Shown here piece by piece: positions 32,519-44,468 of a DNA stretch of 64,000 bases. The translations under genes and the position numbers were made by a program. The notes under the pieces are model-generated. The model saw nothing but the letters and a program-made list of their open reading frames with translations, searched no databases and was not told where the DNA came from. The stretch's first letter is position 1; each line of letters begins with the position of its first letter. Source of the stretch: Tigriopus japonicus (Eukaryota > Arthropoda > Copepoda > Harpacticoida > Harpacticidae); the NCBI GenBank assembly GCA_010645155.1, contig CM021312.1, positions 5,039,158 to 5,103,157 of the forward strand. Direction: 5' to 3'.

Positions 32519-35500
32519 TTTGTGGATAACTGGAAAAGGTGGCTTTAGGTCAGATAAGTTTGGAGGCTCTCTGAGACTGAGGGTTGTTTGGTACTAGCTT
32601 CACTTGATAAGTTCTGTCAAGAATGATGGCCATGCAGGAGATAAGAATTTCTTCGGCAAATTTTCCTGTCAACTTGAGGGATTGCAATTGATCCACACAG
32701 TCCACAGAACACCATAAAGGAGCAAACGAACCGAGGAAGGCACTTGCTTGGGTGGATGTCGATGCGGAATTTGCATGCACTCAACTGTCGGCGTCACATT
32801 ATACTTTGAGGGAGGCCTCCCATAAAAGCTCAAATTATAGTCTGTGTGTAGTTTTCCCTCTGAGAAACAAAAAAAATCCTGCCCGCACTCACAATTTATG
32901 GGGGGATGTGCAGCTCGCTCTCAGTCAAACGCCAAAGTGCGAGAAGGACGGTGAAGAACAAGAGGTCCTTCCGTTGTTGGAAGTTCAGGAAAAAATTGAG
33001 CGTCGTTTCATTTCGAGCGGCCACTGCAAAAAAACTCTTTCCCAATCAACAAGCAAATTCCAATTAGAGCTTGTACACTCCAGGGAAAGAGTGGGGGAAA
33101 ATTCAATAGTCTAAATTGTTTTCACTTATTTCATCTTTTTCTTCATAACTACAGAGATTTTAATCTATTATGCTTATTTTCTCTATTGATATTCTTCTTA
33201 TCCGTTTCAGAGTGCTTTTTTGGCTACGAAATATTCGGAGTTGAAGAGCTTTTCTGAGAAATTTTTGGGAGAACAATGCACATCCATATCCTTGTCTTGC
33301 CAGTCCTACTGTTTCAAAGTATGACATATATAATTAATTTGATTTTGATTTGTAACAGTAACTACTCCAAATAAAGCTATTTCTCATCCTTAAAGATCAA
33401 GATTTATATTGTCATGAATTCCAAGAATTTATTGACATTTTTGCTTCACAAAACGTGTTAATTTTGACAGTTTCATAAACTCTGGTGTTTTCCTTTCTTG
33501 TTGGAAGCTGGCAAAATTCTGCCAGTGTTAGAATACTCAACGTAAAGCAATCCCTTGGCTAATATTTGATTATTTCTCGGGCCCAAGAATGGCCCTCTCG
33601 AACATTGAACGCGTTGAACGGCGTACGTTGTGGAAGAGAGGTTAAAACTTCATTCGACTTCGTACCTTCCTCTCTAGTCCCTACTTGCTTGCTGTCCTGT
33701 CACTCAAGGCTAAAATTTTCGAGCTTGTCAAAAGGTTTTTAAAGACCCATTAGAGCTGCATAATGCTGGTTGCGCCATCAAGTAATTTGTGCGCTCATTT
33801 TTACTCAGGTCATCTGAGGTTATAGAGCACGGAACTCGTTAACTTGGTCGATAAATTGAACCATGGACATTTCCTATATTTGTATAACACGCTTGATCGC
33901 CCAACTCTGGGGCCTCATCATGACAATTTTCAATTGTCCTTTTTTTATCTCGTGGAAGTTCTCGTTTTTGCCCATATCCTCAAGCACGCCTCAACCCATG
34001 CAAAGGTTTATTTGCACTACTCATCATTATAATCTCGAGTCATTTATGGAACAGGGCACTAGAAGTGACTCATGCCTGAGTCCACGTCATTGGTTCATAA
34101 TATGCAGCCAATGTATTCATTGAGCAATCTACGTGTTGAATGACAACCACTCATCAATGACTACTATGAATAACTGATAAGAAGCACTACAAAAGTTTAA
34201 AACATTGAGGCACCCGGTTTGTGCTGGCTTTTAGTGGAAATGGCACAGGCATTGTTCCACCACCCTAATTCCTTCGAGTACAATGCTGTGTGTACTCGAA
34301 GGACGTGGTAAGCACTTTTGTTGTCCCTACTTTTTGGGATATCGTGTAACAGTCCCTCATGCTACCGCCATTTTGGTCCAATATTATCTTGGCACCATCT
34401 TGAGATTAACTCGGGAAATCTCTGGTATGGGTTGCATGCATTACTTAATTTGCCCGGTAATCTCATCTAGAATTCTGTATTGAACACGAAAGAGCCTGAT
34501 ACATCCATTCATTCGTTCAGCCAAGTCTAAGTCAACATATTCGGTGACAAACACCTACCATTAAAGTTTAGAAGTAAACTCATCATAATCAAAACCTGGT
34601 ATTTTTCAGAGCAAAAGTTTGAGCAAAAATAGAGGGTTTGTGAGCCAAGTGGATGTTGATTAAAATGGTTGAGTTGTTTTGAAGGGTTTGGCCTCGATTA
34701 TGTTTTTTTGCCCGGATCCACTCATAAATGGTGCAAAACAACCTGGACTGAGGCATTTAGTAATGGATAAAAATGTAGTCTGTAAAGAGGTTAGTTTTGC
34801 TTCTCAAATTTATCCCGAATCATTACTGGGCGTGTAACGCAATAGGGAGTAAAACTAGCGATATTTGATTGAGGAGAAAGTGCTTAGTCAGGTCTAGATA
34901 TGTACGAGCAACGTACAAAGTACACGTTACGTTTGTTTCGTCATTATCGTAGTTCCAAGTGGAACTACACACGAACATGTAGCCTTAATGTTGGCCTTGA
35001 AAGTCTCCCCACAACGAAGCCAATGCCAACAAGTTAAATTGGTCGAAAAAACGGTTTAGAAAGCAGCCACAGAGCAGGTACAAGCCTAGTAATCAACAAT
35101 TGGACATAAAGCGTAAAAACAAAGGCTTCCTGACACGCAGCACAACACGATTATTTTTGGCGTAGTAGAGAATATTTGGTTTTGATCAGCCAAATGCAAC
35201 GTAAAGAGTACTTACACAGTCAGAGTCGTCACGCCCAAGTTATAATCCACTTAGTGGAAAGATGTAGCAGAGTCAAGTGAATAGGGGTCCACTATCTCTC
35301 CTGCAACTTTGTGAAGGAGAATACCACTGAGGGAGAAAGACCAAAAAGGATCTCGGAGACGATGTAGGGAGAAGGGAAGAAGGTCAGTCTTTAGTCAAAG
35401 TTCTTGGTAGACTGCAATGGAGTCTGTGGGGCTGAATTGTACCAAGGCCCGCCTGAGACAAGCAGGCCCGAAATCGTGTGGTTGGGCTTTTCTGGGACCA

Positions 35501-36031
35501 TTCTCTCGGTTGGTCCACCCAATGGAGACCCGAGCTTCGTTTGGAACAGATTGGGAAGACCAGAGATCCAAAGGAGAATGTGCGTACAGTACGTCTTGAC
35601 GCGAAAAAGAGTTCTTGACGACGAGAGCGCGGGGAAAGCCTTTCATTGGCAGTCTGGCCTTTGTTTAGTACAATGGTCGCGGAATAAGACAAAGACTAGG
35701 TGATCGACTAGTTTTCGATACCTGAGGAAGAGTAAAGCTAAGCTATGATTTGGGGGTTGGGAACCATGAACGACCTTGAAAGAGGTGTCTTGTGGTTTTA
35801 ACACAACCAAAGCCCAGAGATCTATTATTTTTGCTGGAGTCCCCCATGAGTCATCGGGTTTTACGGAGCCAATTCAGAAAAGCGTGCGAGTTTGGACCCC
35901 CGTTAGTCTCACAGAAACGCTGGTTCCAAATTATTGAAGGTACTCTGAGCATTTCATTAAGATGTCGGCCTGGTTCAAATAAATCAACCCTTGGGAAGCA
36001 TTTTTGGTTGGAGACCAGTGAAGTCCCAGAG
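32519..36031. other. Intergenic region
   Basis: No recognised gene. The start includes the TPPP promoter region. A 12-base perfect hairpin lies at 34271-34302. Frames on both strands near 35.4-35.7 kb are shadows of one GC-richer patch without a family signature. Confidence 0.4.
34271..34302. repeat. Short perfect hairpin
   Basis: CCTTCGAGTACA and TGTACTCGAAGG are perfect 12-base arms around an 8-base loop. No function is evident. Confidence 0.6.
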
Positions 36032-36489
36032 CAAGAAGCACTGGAATCATGGAGTGTGAGGCTAGCGATGAGAATTATGATTTCCAGTAGAAACGAGTCA
36101 ATAACGAACGCTCTTTTGCAAATGAGACCTTTCTTTTGTCGAGTAGACTACGTACTTTAATTTCAAGCTCAATCGAACGTCGGAGACAAAAGTTCTGCTC
36201 TCGCTAAGTTCAGTGCAAATCCTACCGAGAATGAATGAACTAGCCCTTTTGTGGTAATCGTTTTACCACAAAAGGGCGAGTTCATCATTCATTCTATGCT
36301 CTCATCAGTAGATAAGTTTGAGAAGTCATAACTTTTCACTCCGGCATTCGATTGGGCTGAAATTTGAAGTAGGTGTTCTTTTTAATGCAAGCCAGGTCTC
36401 ACTTGCAGAAGAACGCAAATGGTTTGTTTTTACTGGAAATAATAATTCTCATTTCTAAGCCTCCCACTCCATGATTTCCGTGCTTCTTG
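36032..36489. mobile_element. MITE with long terminal inverted repeats and 7-base duplication, copy 1
   Basis: 458 bases. The ends CAAGAAGCACTGGAATCATG and its inverted partner (…CATGATTTCCGTGCTTCTTG) begin terminal repeats that can be followed for about 100 bases. Target-site duplication CCCAGAG at 36025-36031 and 36490-36496. The centre has its own palindrome around cccttttgtggtaatcg. The second copy is at 54536-54975, clearly homologous throughout. No coding capacity. Confidence 0.9.
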
Positions 36490-36513
36490 CCCAGAGACAA
36501 GGCTGAATGGGAG

Positions 36514-36847
36514 TAGTGATGGACCGAAAGCGCTTTCGGCCGAAATTTCAGTTTCGGTTTCGGTTTCGGTTATGCCTACCGAAACCGAAAGCAGACAAGC
36601 ACTATGTAAAATGGAGTTTGACAACAAAATCAAAAAAAAATTGGTCCAAAAACCTCTGAAATTTAAGTTTTCCGATTTTTCAAAATTTGCGACTTCTCAA
36701 CATCGAACACATGAGCATTCTAATTTTTAAAGCATATTTTGCATTTGAACAATTTTGTAATCAGCTACTTTCGGTTTCGGTTTCGGTTAAGCCCTCTTTC
36801 GGCCGAAACTTTCGGTTTCGGTTATGAGCCCTTTCGGTCCATCACTA
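36514..36847. mobile_element. hAT-like MITE built of TTTCGG repeats
   Basis: 334 bases. The terminal inverted repeats TAGTGATGGACCGAAAG and CTTTCGGTCCATCACTA are perfect. Perfect 8-base target-site duplication AATGGGAG at 36506-36513 and 36848-36855. Subterminal sequence is packed with CGGTTTCGGTTT-type repeats in both orientations, including TTTCGGCCGAAA palindromes. It lies 24 bases right of the MITE ending at 36489. Confidence 0.92.
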
Positions 36848-36855
36848 AATGGGAG

Positions 36856-39800
36856 TCAATCGTGAAGTTCGGCAGACGCGACAAAGGAGCTTAAAAATGA
36901 TAATTCTGACCAGCGGATCGGATAGGGCTCATTCTTTTTGGAACGTTGAATTTGATCTAATTTTCTTGATAGCAGCCACCGATGCCAATTTGTCCCTAAA
37001 GAATAGTTGTAGTCAATTATATTTGGTAAAAGGGTTAATGATGAAAGGCGCGAATTTTAAGGGTTTTTTTAAACACAGGGAAGTAGACAACTACCCCGAC
37101 ATTGTGGCAATGCCTGTAAATTGAATAAATAAGTACATACATTCATAAAATAAGATCCAAATTGGGGTCTGATCATTGCATTGAAATGTAATGCAATAGC
37201 TACTCAAAAAGATCTGAAGGAATTGAAGAGTTTGATGTTCGTTGTTCCGTTGCGATAGGCAGTTAAAGCAGTGACGATATCGTTGACGGATAAATAGAGT
37301 AATTCCTCAGATAGATGTCCACAAATACAGTCCTAAAAACATAATTTTCAGGCTCAAAAGCTAAATCATGGTATCATGATTTTTAATTTTAAAAGCACGT
37401 TGGCAAGTAAATTGATATCTAAATTCTCTTCTAAGAAAAGTGCCACACGCACCATCCCTTCAGCCATTAAATTTTTGATGAAGCTTTGAAAGCTATAGAG
37501 TCCTTTAAAGCGCAACCAATGAAACAGAAAACACGTGCAACCTTTGAGCTTTGTAACACACAATTTCTGTTTTTTGGTGTCCAGTGTACATCGAGAAGTT
37601 GGAAAATGGGTCAAACTTTTGTGTCAGGGTTCAATTTTTGAAGCTGTATTAGTAAAGTGACCTCCCAGTCTTATGTACTGTGACCTCCCAGTCAGCTGTT
37701 CGTTAAAGGACCGTATTGAAGCTATTGGAAGGTTCCACTTGTCAGACAAACGATTTTTAACACTTTTCTCCCAATTTTAGCTGATTTTTGGGTTTAGAGT
37801 TCCAATCATGAATTTTCAAGAAAGACTTTATTTAAAATTCAAGTGGAAAGTTCTTACAAGAAATATTTTCGTTTACAAGTATTAAATAGCCATGACATCT
37901 ATGGATATGGTTTATAGTGTTAGCAACAAAAATCTGACGTGTTAAAGAGTCAAAAAAGTCAATCTTGCAAAATACGAACTAAAGTTTATGGTACAAACAA
38001 ACATAATGTACATAATTAACAGAAACATAATTTTCCATCGTCACATATCTTTCTCCGTTTCTCAGAGATGGCGTCTGCATTAAGGTTTAATGACCTCTGG
38101 AGATGCTGAAGCTTTTATGATTTTTCCCTTTGCTCGCACTGCCAAGAAGTAAGCAATGCATCTCAGGCAAGATCTCAACAATAATGCTCCTCTCCATTTC
38201 CAAATTCCAACCCTGTTGATCATGGAAAAGAAACTCTGCAGCTGAATAAGACAGAATCAATCCAAACATTTGTGAACGAAAAAATAGGTGCAACTAAGAC
38301 AACCTGAGGCCTGCCAACGTCTTGAAAATTTACATTATACATTTTTGGACCTCAAGATACAATAGGAAAGTCTGTGTTATAAAGATAAAATTTTACTTCC
38401 TCTATGAAGAACTTTCCTCAAAATTCACCTGCCCCTTAATTATTTTATCATTTTTTTGCAACCAAGCTAAGATGGGGATTGGCAGATTTCTTCAATTTAC
38501 CAATCACGTGACTCACAGCATTGCGCCATGATTGGCCAAACGTTGTTCTGCCTTTTTATGACTGGAATGGCCGAACAGGCAGGAGCATCAGCACACCTCC
38601 CTCATTTCAGACCGAATCTAGGCTTGCCAAATATAACCATCAGCTAAATACTTCATCAAACCCAAACCCAAATAACACTTCCAACTAAAGAATCTTCTGT
38701 ACTTCGAACCACTAAAACATACTGTACAAACACAAAGTGCACTTTGTGAAAAGCCCAAGGTTGATCTCTTCTATCCACTTTGGAAAAACATGTATACAGG
38801 GATAATGGGACAAAGGATTGCCTGAAAATATGAGCTTATTTCTTCAGTCTTTCATATACTTTTTGACTCTTTCAACTAGGTAGAAAATGCTTAAAATTAT
38901 TTAGAATTATCAAGTAGTAAATAAAACAGGACAAAGAAAGCGATCATATTGATTTTGACGGATTTTGATAAGAAATTTTGGGAACGTATTACTTTAGTGG
39001 AAAATTCGCAAGGCTTATGCAAAATACATCCAACAGGAAAAAAATCGTGTCATGTACAGAAGCTCATGTAAAAGAAGCGTCGTCAGAACACTAGAGACAG
39101 TGGCTTTATCATGAAGCTTTAAAAAAGCTAAACAAACCGGGAAGTGCACCAGTAAAAAATACAACAAAAAGGAGCCTTTGACCAAAAAATATCCATGGAA
39201 GGGCTTTTTGAATACATCTTATTTTGTGATCCAATGACTGGATCTATCTTTACTGGCATGATCTGCGTAAATTGATTGCAAATTCGACTTTCTTTTTACC
39301 TTGAACTTCCTGATTGATGGTGGCGACAACGACAGCAAAAATTTGAAGTTTCGAAAAAGCCAAACATCTTGACTGTTCTTTCTCATGAGCTTCTTTAGTG
39401 CCATGTACCAAAGTCCATGAAAAAAAGCAAGAATGTTTCTTTTCAGCAACACTGAGCTCGCCATGTTGAAATTGCCGCCCCCGGCTGTTTGGCTGAATTA
39501 CGGCTGCTCTTTGAATTGGGCTGACAACTCCTGTCCAAACTGCTCTGAATCGTCAAGAACGACAGAAGTGCTCGCTACATCCAAAGGGAACAAGAACCGC
39601 TGAAACAAACTTTGAACAAACAGGTGAGATAGCCTTAATCCGATTGAATTAAGATTTTAGGTCGGTGCTTGAGAAGATTGTGCGTTCGGAGGAGTCAAGA
39701 TTCGACGGGTTCATCGCGGATTTGGAGCTCTCCCCTCGCGATTCTGTTCGGCGTCCATGATCGCAAAGACCTTTCTGAAATAGGAGCTCGTGGCTGGCTG

Positions 39801-40146
39801 AAACATCCCGGGGGCGTGTTTGCCCTTGGCATCCCGCCCTTGGAGGCCAGCCCGACTCTCTCACTTTGTAACTTGGCCAATGGCAGAACTGCAAACTCTT
39901 TCTCAATCCGTAATTTCAACTGATCAATCAAGGAGAGGATGAAACTGTTCCTTCATTTGCTGATTTGTCACACACAAACACACATTAACTACCTACTACC
40001 ATGTTGATTTTTTTCATTCCGTTCCGTTGATCACTCACTGAGTGGAAAAAAGCTCATATTCCGCAAATTCAACTTGTTCTGTTTTCTCTCTTTCCCTTCC
40101 CGTTTTTGTGCCTTGGCATGAATGCTTAGATTTTTGTTGCTTGATC
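36856..40146. other. Intergenic region upstream of the squid-like gene
   Basis: No recognised gene. A minus-strand frame at 39464-39219 starts MASSVLLKRNILAFFHGLWY in good ATG context and could be a first exon with a donor AAG|GTAAAA near 39298, but it shows no family signature. Higher GC near 39.45-39.9 kb suggests promoter or UTR sequence. Confidence 0.35.
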
Positions 40147-41094
40147 ATGTCGACGACCGATCAAAACGAAGGCTCGACGGCCAATTTGACCAACGAGACC
40201 ACACCTGAAACCAATGCCAACAACACCGAAGAATCCACACCTGCCGCTCAAACGGGTAAATCTGAAGAGTCCATGGAGACCGGGACCACCGAAGGAGCCA
40301 CGACCGCCAATCCCGTCAATGAAGATGATCGCAAGCTGTTTGTGGGAGGTTTGCCTCAAGACGCCAAAGAGTCTGATATCACCGAGTATTTTGCCAAGTT
40401 CGGGGCCATCGACGGTGTAAACCTCAAGACCGATTCGCAAACTGGACGGTCTCGAGGGTTTGCCTTTGTCATTTTTAAGGCCGAAGAGGGCGTGAACAAG
40501 GCGTGCGCATGTGCCGAAGACGAACATCAGGTGAAGGGCAAGAAAGTAGCCGTCAAGAAGGCCATGGCCAAGCAAGGCAAGGTCTACGTAGGCAAGCTGA
40601 AACCCGAGATCTCGGACGACGACATCAAAGAGTTCTTTTCCAAATACGGCAACATTGTCAGTGTAGAACAGCCTTTTGACAAGGTGAAGAACGAACGCAA
40701 AAACTTCTGCTTCATCACATTCGAGAAAGAGGAGCCCGCCAAGACCCTGCTCAAAGAAGGGGTTGTGTCTGTGAAGGACCATGAATTGGAAATCAAGAAA
40801 GTCACCCCCAAGAACGAGACCATGCGTGGGGGTGGTTTTGGTGGGATGCGCGGGGGTCGGGGTGGTGGTTGGGGGGGATATGGCGCCGGAGGGGCTTGGG
40901 GAGGCTACGGCGGTGGTGACTATTGGGATGGGGCTGGGATGGCCGATTATTACGGCTCCTACGGGGGTTGGGACGGCGGCTGGGGTGGCTACGGCGCCGT
41001 GGGCGGCTACCCGGGCGGCAAAATGCCGCGAGGCCGTGGAGCACCGCGCGGAGGTCGAGGTAACATGCGCGGGGCACGCCCTAAGCCATACTAG
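40147..41094 (+). CDS. sqd: Squid-like hnRNP (two RRMs, glycine-rich tail)
   Basis: 315 residues from the ATG at 40147 (MSTTDQNEGSTANLTNE). The frame is open to 40042, but those 35 codons are Ser/Phe/Cys-rich, unlike the family, and an AG at 40129-40130 could be a splice acceptor, so they are read as 5' UTR or intron. RRM1 spans about 62-139 (RNP2 LFVGGL, RNP1 RGFAFVIF); RRM2 spans about 146-220 (RNP2 VYVGKL, RNP1 KNFCFITF). Residues from about 227 form a Gly/Tyr/Trp tail with RGG motifs ending GARPKPY; fly Squid ends similarly in PY. The linker pattern VAVKKAMAKQGKVYVGKL matches Squid and hnRNP A/B-D proteins. In flies Squid controls mRNA localisation, splicing and translation. No coding introns. 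A polyadenylation signal is at 41617. Confidence 0.93.
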   Translation: MSTTDQNEGSTANLTNETTPETNANNTEESTPAAQTGKSEESMETGTTEGATTANPVNEDDRKLFVGGLPQDAKESDITEYFAKFGAIDGVNLKTDSQTGRSRGFAFVIFKAEEGVNKACACAEDEHQVKGKKVAVKKAMAKQGKVYVGKLKPEISDDDIKEFFSKYGNIVSVEQPFDKVKNERKNFCFITFEKEEPAKTLLKEGVVSVKDHELEIKKVTPKNETMRGGGFGGMRGGRGGGWGGYGAGGAWGGYGGGDYWDGAGMADYYGSYGGWDGGWGGYGAVGGYPGGKMPRGRGAPRGGRGNMRGARPKPY

Positions 41095-41517
41095 ATTTCT
41101 AGGAGAGTGTGTTGATCAGACGGATCAACTCGCATGATCAGTCGCAAGGGCTTGTCCCAAACATGACTGGATTAGATGCTTGAGTCAAACAATCCTTTCT
41201 GTAAAATCCAACCGCAGCGCCTCTCTCGAACTAGTACTCTTTACCTTGTCCCGAACTTAAAACTGAAAAAAAAACACATCAAATCCCAACCACATCAATT
41301 AAGTATTCCACCTTCTTCATTCTCGGGCCAACCACGTTTCATGTGGTTTGGTTGATAATACGGCAAGCAATTTGCAACTGTGACATGTATATTGATCAAG
41401 TTCGGATCTGAAACAAGAACTTCTGAATGTTATTTGGTTTTTGTTGTCGGTCCTAGAAGGACGTGAACCCTGTAAATCTTGCTCCTACTGATATGATTTC
41501 AACCAATACTATAACTG

Positions 41518-41547
41518 CTACTACTACTACAACAACAACAACAACTA
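41518..41547. repeat. CTA/CAA trinucleotide run in the squid-like 3' UTR
   Basis: About 30 bases of CTA repeats passing into CAA repeats, 0.4 kb after the stop and before the polyadenylation signal. Confidence 0.7.
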
Positions 41548-41616
41548 CACGAAGTACCGCTTGTACATGTCGTAACTGGAATTTGTTTCGAGCCCTGTGT
41601 TTTTTTGTACCAAAAC

Positions 41617-41622
41617 AATAAA
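41617..41622 (+). promoter_or_regulatory. Polyadenylation signal of the squid-like gene
   Basis: Canonical AATAAA 523 nt after the stop codon, following a run of T. Confidence 0.65.
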
Positions 41623-42824
41623 GAACTCTTCTCAAAAAGGATTTGATTTTACATACCTTTCTGGAGCCACTAAATGCCAAATAACTTGATTCATTTTACT
41701 ACTTATGCGAGATTCATTGTTCCACTGAGGTTGTTGAATGGATTTTAAATGAACTTCTGGACCAATCTTGAGTCAAACTAATGTGATCTCTCTTTCAGCT
41801 TCTCTGCAGCACTCATTTCTTAGTGAAATATTTTAGATTAATTTTTTTATTGAAACCGTTCAGGTCTACCAAATCAAATTGAGTTGCCCTGTTCCCTTTT
41901 TATTTCCCATATCCAGGTTCCTTTTTCAGTACGTGTTAAAACTGATTGCCTGATTGAATTGCTTTCTCTTGATACTTCAACGATCCAATTTGCACGGGAG
42001 TTTCTGATAGTTATAATCACAATAAACTTGATCTTAATGTTCCTTTGAAACTTGATACGAGTTCTCCCTTGCCTCCTGTGCTGATTAAGGTTTTACTGCC
42101 AAGTGTATGAAAGAATCCTTTTTTTCGACTGCAAGTACAACATCAAACCGTGATTTGGAACTTCTTCCCGCTTGAAAAGCGCTCTCTTCACAATAGAGAA
42201 TAAAAATTTATGTTGGTTAAAGTGGCTCGTCTCGAACGAAACTTCACGACTGTCTGCAGTTGAATTAGTTTTGGCCTGAACCTCAAGCCAAGTATCCAAA
42301 CCACGAACATTTTATCAAACACCGAAAGCTGAACCAAAAAAGTGACCTGGAACATTGTTGTAAAGCAAGCCTTACTTCTTACTCATCATGCCTGACTGGT
42401 GATAGATCTCCAACAAGAAAGACGTTAAAACTATCTTCAAGTAAGGCCCTCAGCCAATTGTCGCACTATCGATCCTCTGGACCAGGGTTTCTCCTTCCTC
42501 AATCACGACCTGAGCAATGAAAATTCGAAAGCAAATCTATGAGCTCTTAAAGCGTGAATTTCCTTGACGCCCTGGAGCTAACCCCGAGCCTTCCTTTCAT
42601 TCCAGTCTACCCTCACGCCACGAACTACTACTTCTCGTGAGGCACTCCTAGCATCGTCAGCCTCAATCACATACTTCCAACACAACAACTCTCCCCACCA
42701 ATCAATCAAAACAACCTGACATCAAGTCTCCACCCAAACGCAAATCCAACGGCATCCATGACGCCTTCTTCCAGGGGGCCTTGATCGTTTCTGCTCAACC
42801 TTGTAACCCCCTATCCACCAAAAA
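41623..42824. other. Intergenic region and 5' UTR of the BTB gene
   Basis: No coding signal. The last few hundred bases are C-rich with short pyrimidine tracts and probably include the BTB gene 5' UTR and promoter. Confidence 0.4.
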
Positions 42825-44468
42825 ATGGGTGCTTCGGAGCAGTATTGTCTGAAGTGGAATGGCTTTGAATCCAACATAACGTCCTCGTTCAGTGAAATCC
42901 GAGATGATGAGGACTTTCTGGACGTGACTCTTGTCACGGGTGGACAAACGATTCGAGCTCACAAACTCGTGCTCTCCGCGTGTTCGCCTCTGTTTCGGAG
43001 CATGCTGAAAAAGAACACGCACCCTCAGCCCATGATTTTCATTCATGGAGTGCGCTATGCCGATATCACGGCTATTCTCAACTTCATGTACCATGGTGAA
43101 GTCAACGTGAGCCAAGAGGATCTGCCAACCTTCTTGGCAGCCGCTGAAGAGCTCCGGATACGTGGTCTGAGCGACAAAAACAATCTCGAGGGAGATACGG
43201 AGCCTGGTGAGGAATCTTCGCCGCGAAAGCGACCTCGAAAGCAACAAGATCTTGACTCCTCGACTTCTCAAGAGGAACCCACCAGTCATTCACCTCGTGC
43301 CAAAAAAGCCAATACTAGTTCTAGTGGGGGCGGGGGTGATGGTATTGGTCTCAGTAATAATCAACCGTCCACATCCAATGTCGGATTAGCGGACGAGTCT
43401 ACCATGTCCGAAGAGGATACGAACAAAGATCTTATTGTCACGCCGGATATTGCTCCGGAATTCCACGACGACTCCAATAGTGTGAGTGAGCAGGGCTTCT
43501 CAGAATTTGGATTCCCTTATGAACCTGGAACTCTCAATAATAGCAGCATTAACTATTCTCGACGGAGTGGGCGACTGGATGATAGCCTGGAAGGTAAATG
43601 CGTTCATTTGTTTCTTTCTCTATTTTAAAGACTCGAGAATCTTTTTTTCTGTTATTGGCTCTGCTCTTGTCCATTGGTTTTCCCTCAGTAGGCAGTTTTG
43701 GACAGAATTGATTAACTTTGAAAGTGCACAAAAGGCTCGCTATCTCTCTCCATTAACATTGTTAATATCTTGTGGTGGCGGTGATGATGATGTGTTCATT
43801 GATGAGAATCGGAGTGAAGGCAATGGGGTGTATCTAACCAGAACCGTGCTAATAAATGCCATTGTCCGTAACTAGTACAGTTCGAGAAGTACTAGTGTGT
43901 CTCGCTTTTGCACGGTCCTGCGTTAGTTACATCTCTCTAGGCCCTTTTCAAGAAAAGGACGCTTTTTTGAGTTCTCTTTTGTTTCTCTTCATCTTCAGGC
44001 TCCTCTCACCCAATGTCATTTTGGCCTCCAGACCACTCCGCATTTCAAGCGGCCGCGGCCGTTGCGGCTTCTTACATGGAGCATCACACAGCAGCCGGGG
44101 TTGTGGGCTTGACAGAGGGCGTTGGTGGGAGCATGATGACCCGTCCGCACTGTCCGTATTGCAATAAAGAAATGAAAAACGCCCACTCCCTCAACGTTCA
44201 CATCAGCCGCTACCACAACGAGAGCAGTGAAAGCTCCGTCGAAGTGATCTGTCCGGTTTGCGAGCGCAAATACGGCAACAAATATAGCCTAAGAACACAT
44301 ATGCATTTAAATCACAAAGATCAGCTCCATTTATTGGGCACCACCAAAAAAACACGCAAATCTGCACCCGATTCTCCCCAAGCGTCTTCCGAAAGCAACT
44401 CCAAATCTTCCAAGAACATTGAAAAAATTGATGCCAACGAATACCTGAAAAAATACTTAGACCAGTAG
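42825..44468 (+). CDS. BTB zinc-finger transcription factor, isoform A (lola/tramtrack group)
   Basis: Exons 42825-43593 and 43999-44468, spliced in phase 1 (GAAG|GTAAAT, TTCAG|GCTCC), give 412 residues. Residues 6-116 are a TTK-type BTB domain (QYCLKWNGFESNITSSF; AHKLVLSACSPLFRSML; GEVNVSQEDLPTFLAAAEEL). A basic cluster RKRPRK at 134-139 is a likely nuclear signal. A long Ser/Gly/Asp-rich linker follows. Exon 2 has an Ala run and two C2H2 fingers: CPYC-x12-H-x4-H and CPVC-x12-H-x4-H, then a Ser/Lys tail. BTB mediates dimerisation and the fingers bind DNA. In flies lola, ttk, broad and fruitless share this plan and swap finger exons. I cannot assign one of these names. A second phase-compatible finger cassette lies at 48383-49199. 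Confidence 0.9.

Noticed and set aside
39219..39464. Minus-strand 81-codon frame with a good ATG context
   Set aside because: It could be a first exon of an unknown gene, but without a recognisable continuation or family I do not list it as a gene.
39649..39931. Overlapping frames on both strands upstream of the squid-like gene
   Set aside because: Open in several frames at once and without motifs; probably promoter or UTR.
40126..40782. 218-codon frame antisense to the squid-like gene
   Set aside because: Shadow of the RRM-coding strand; its sequence has no family resemblance.
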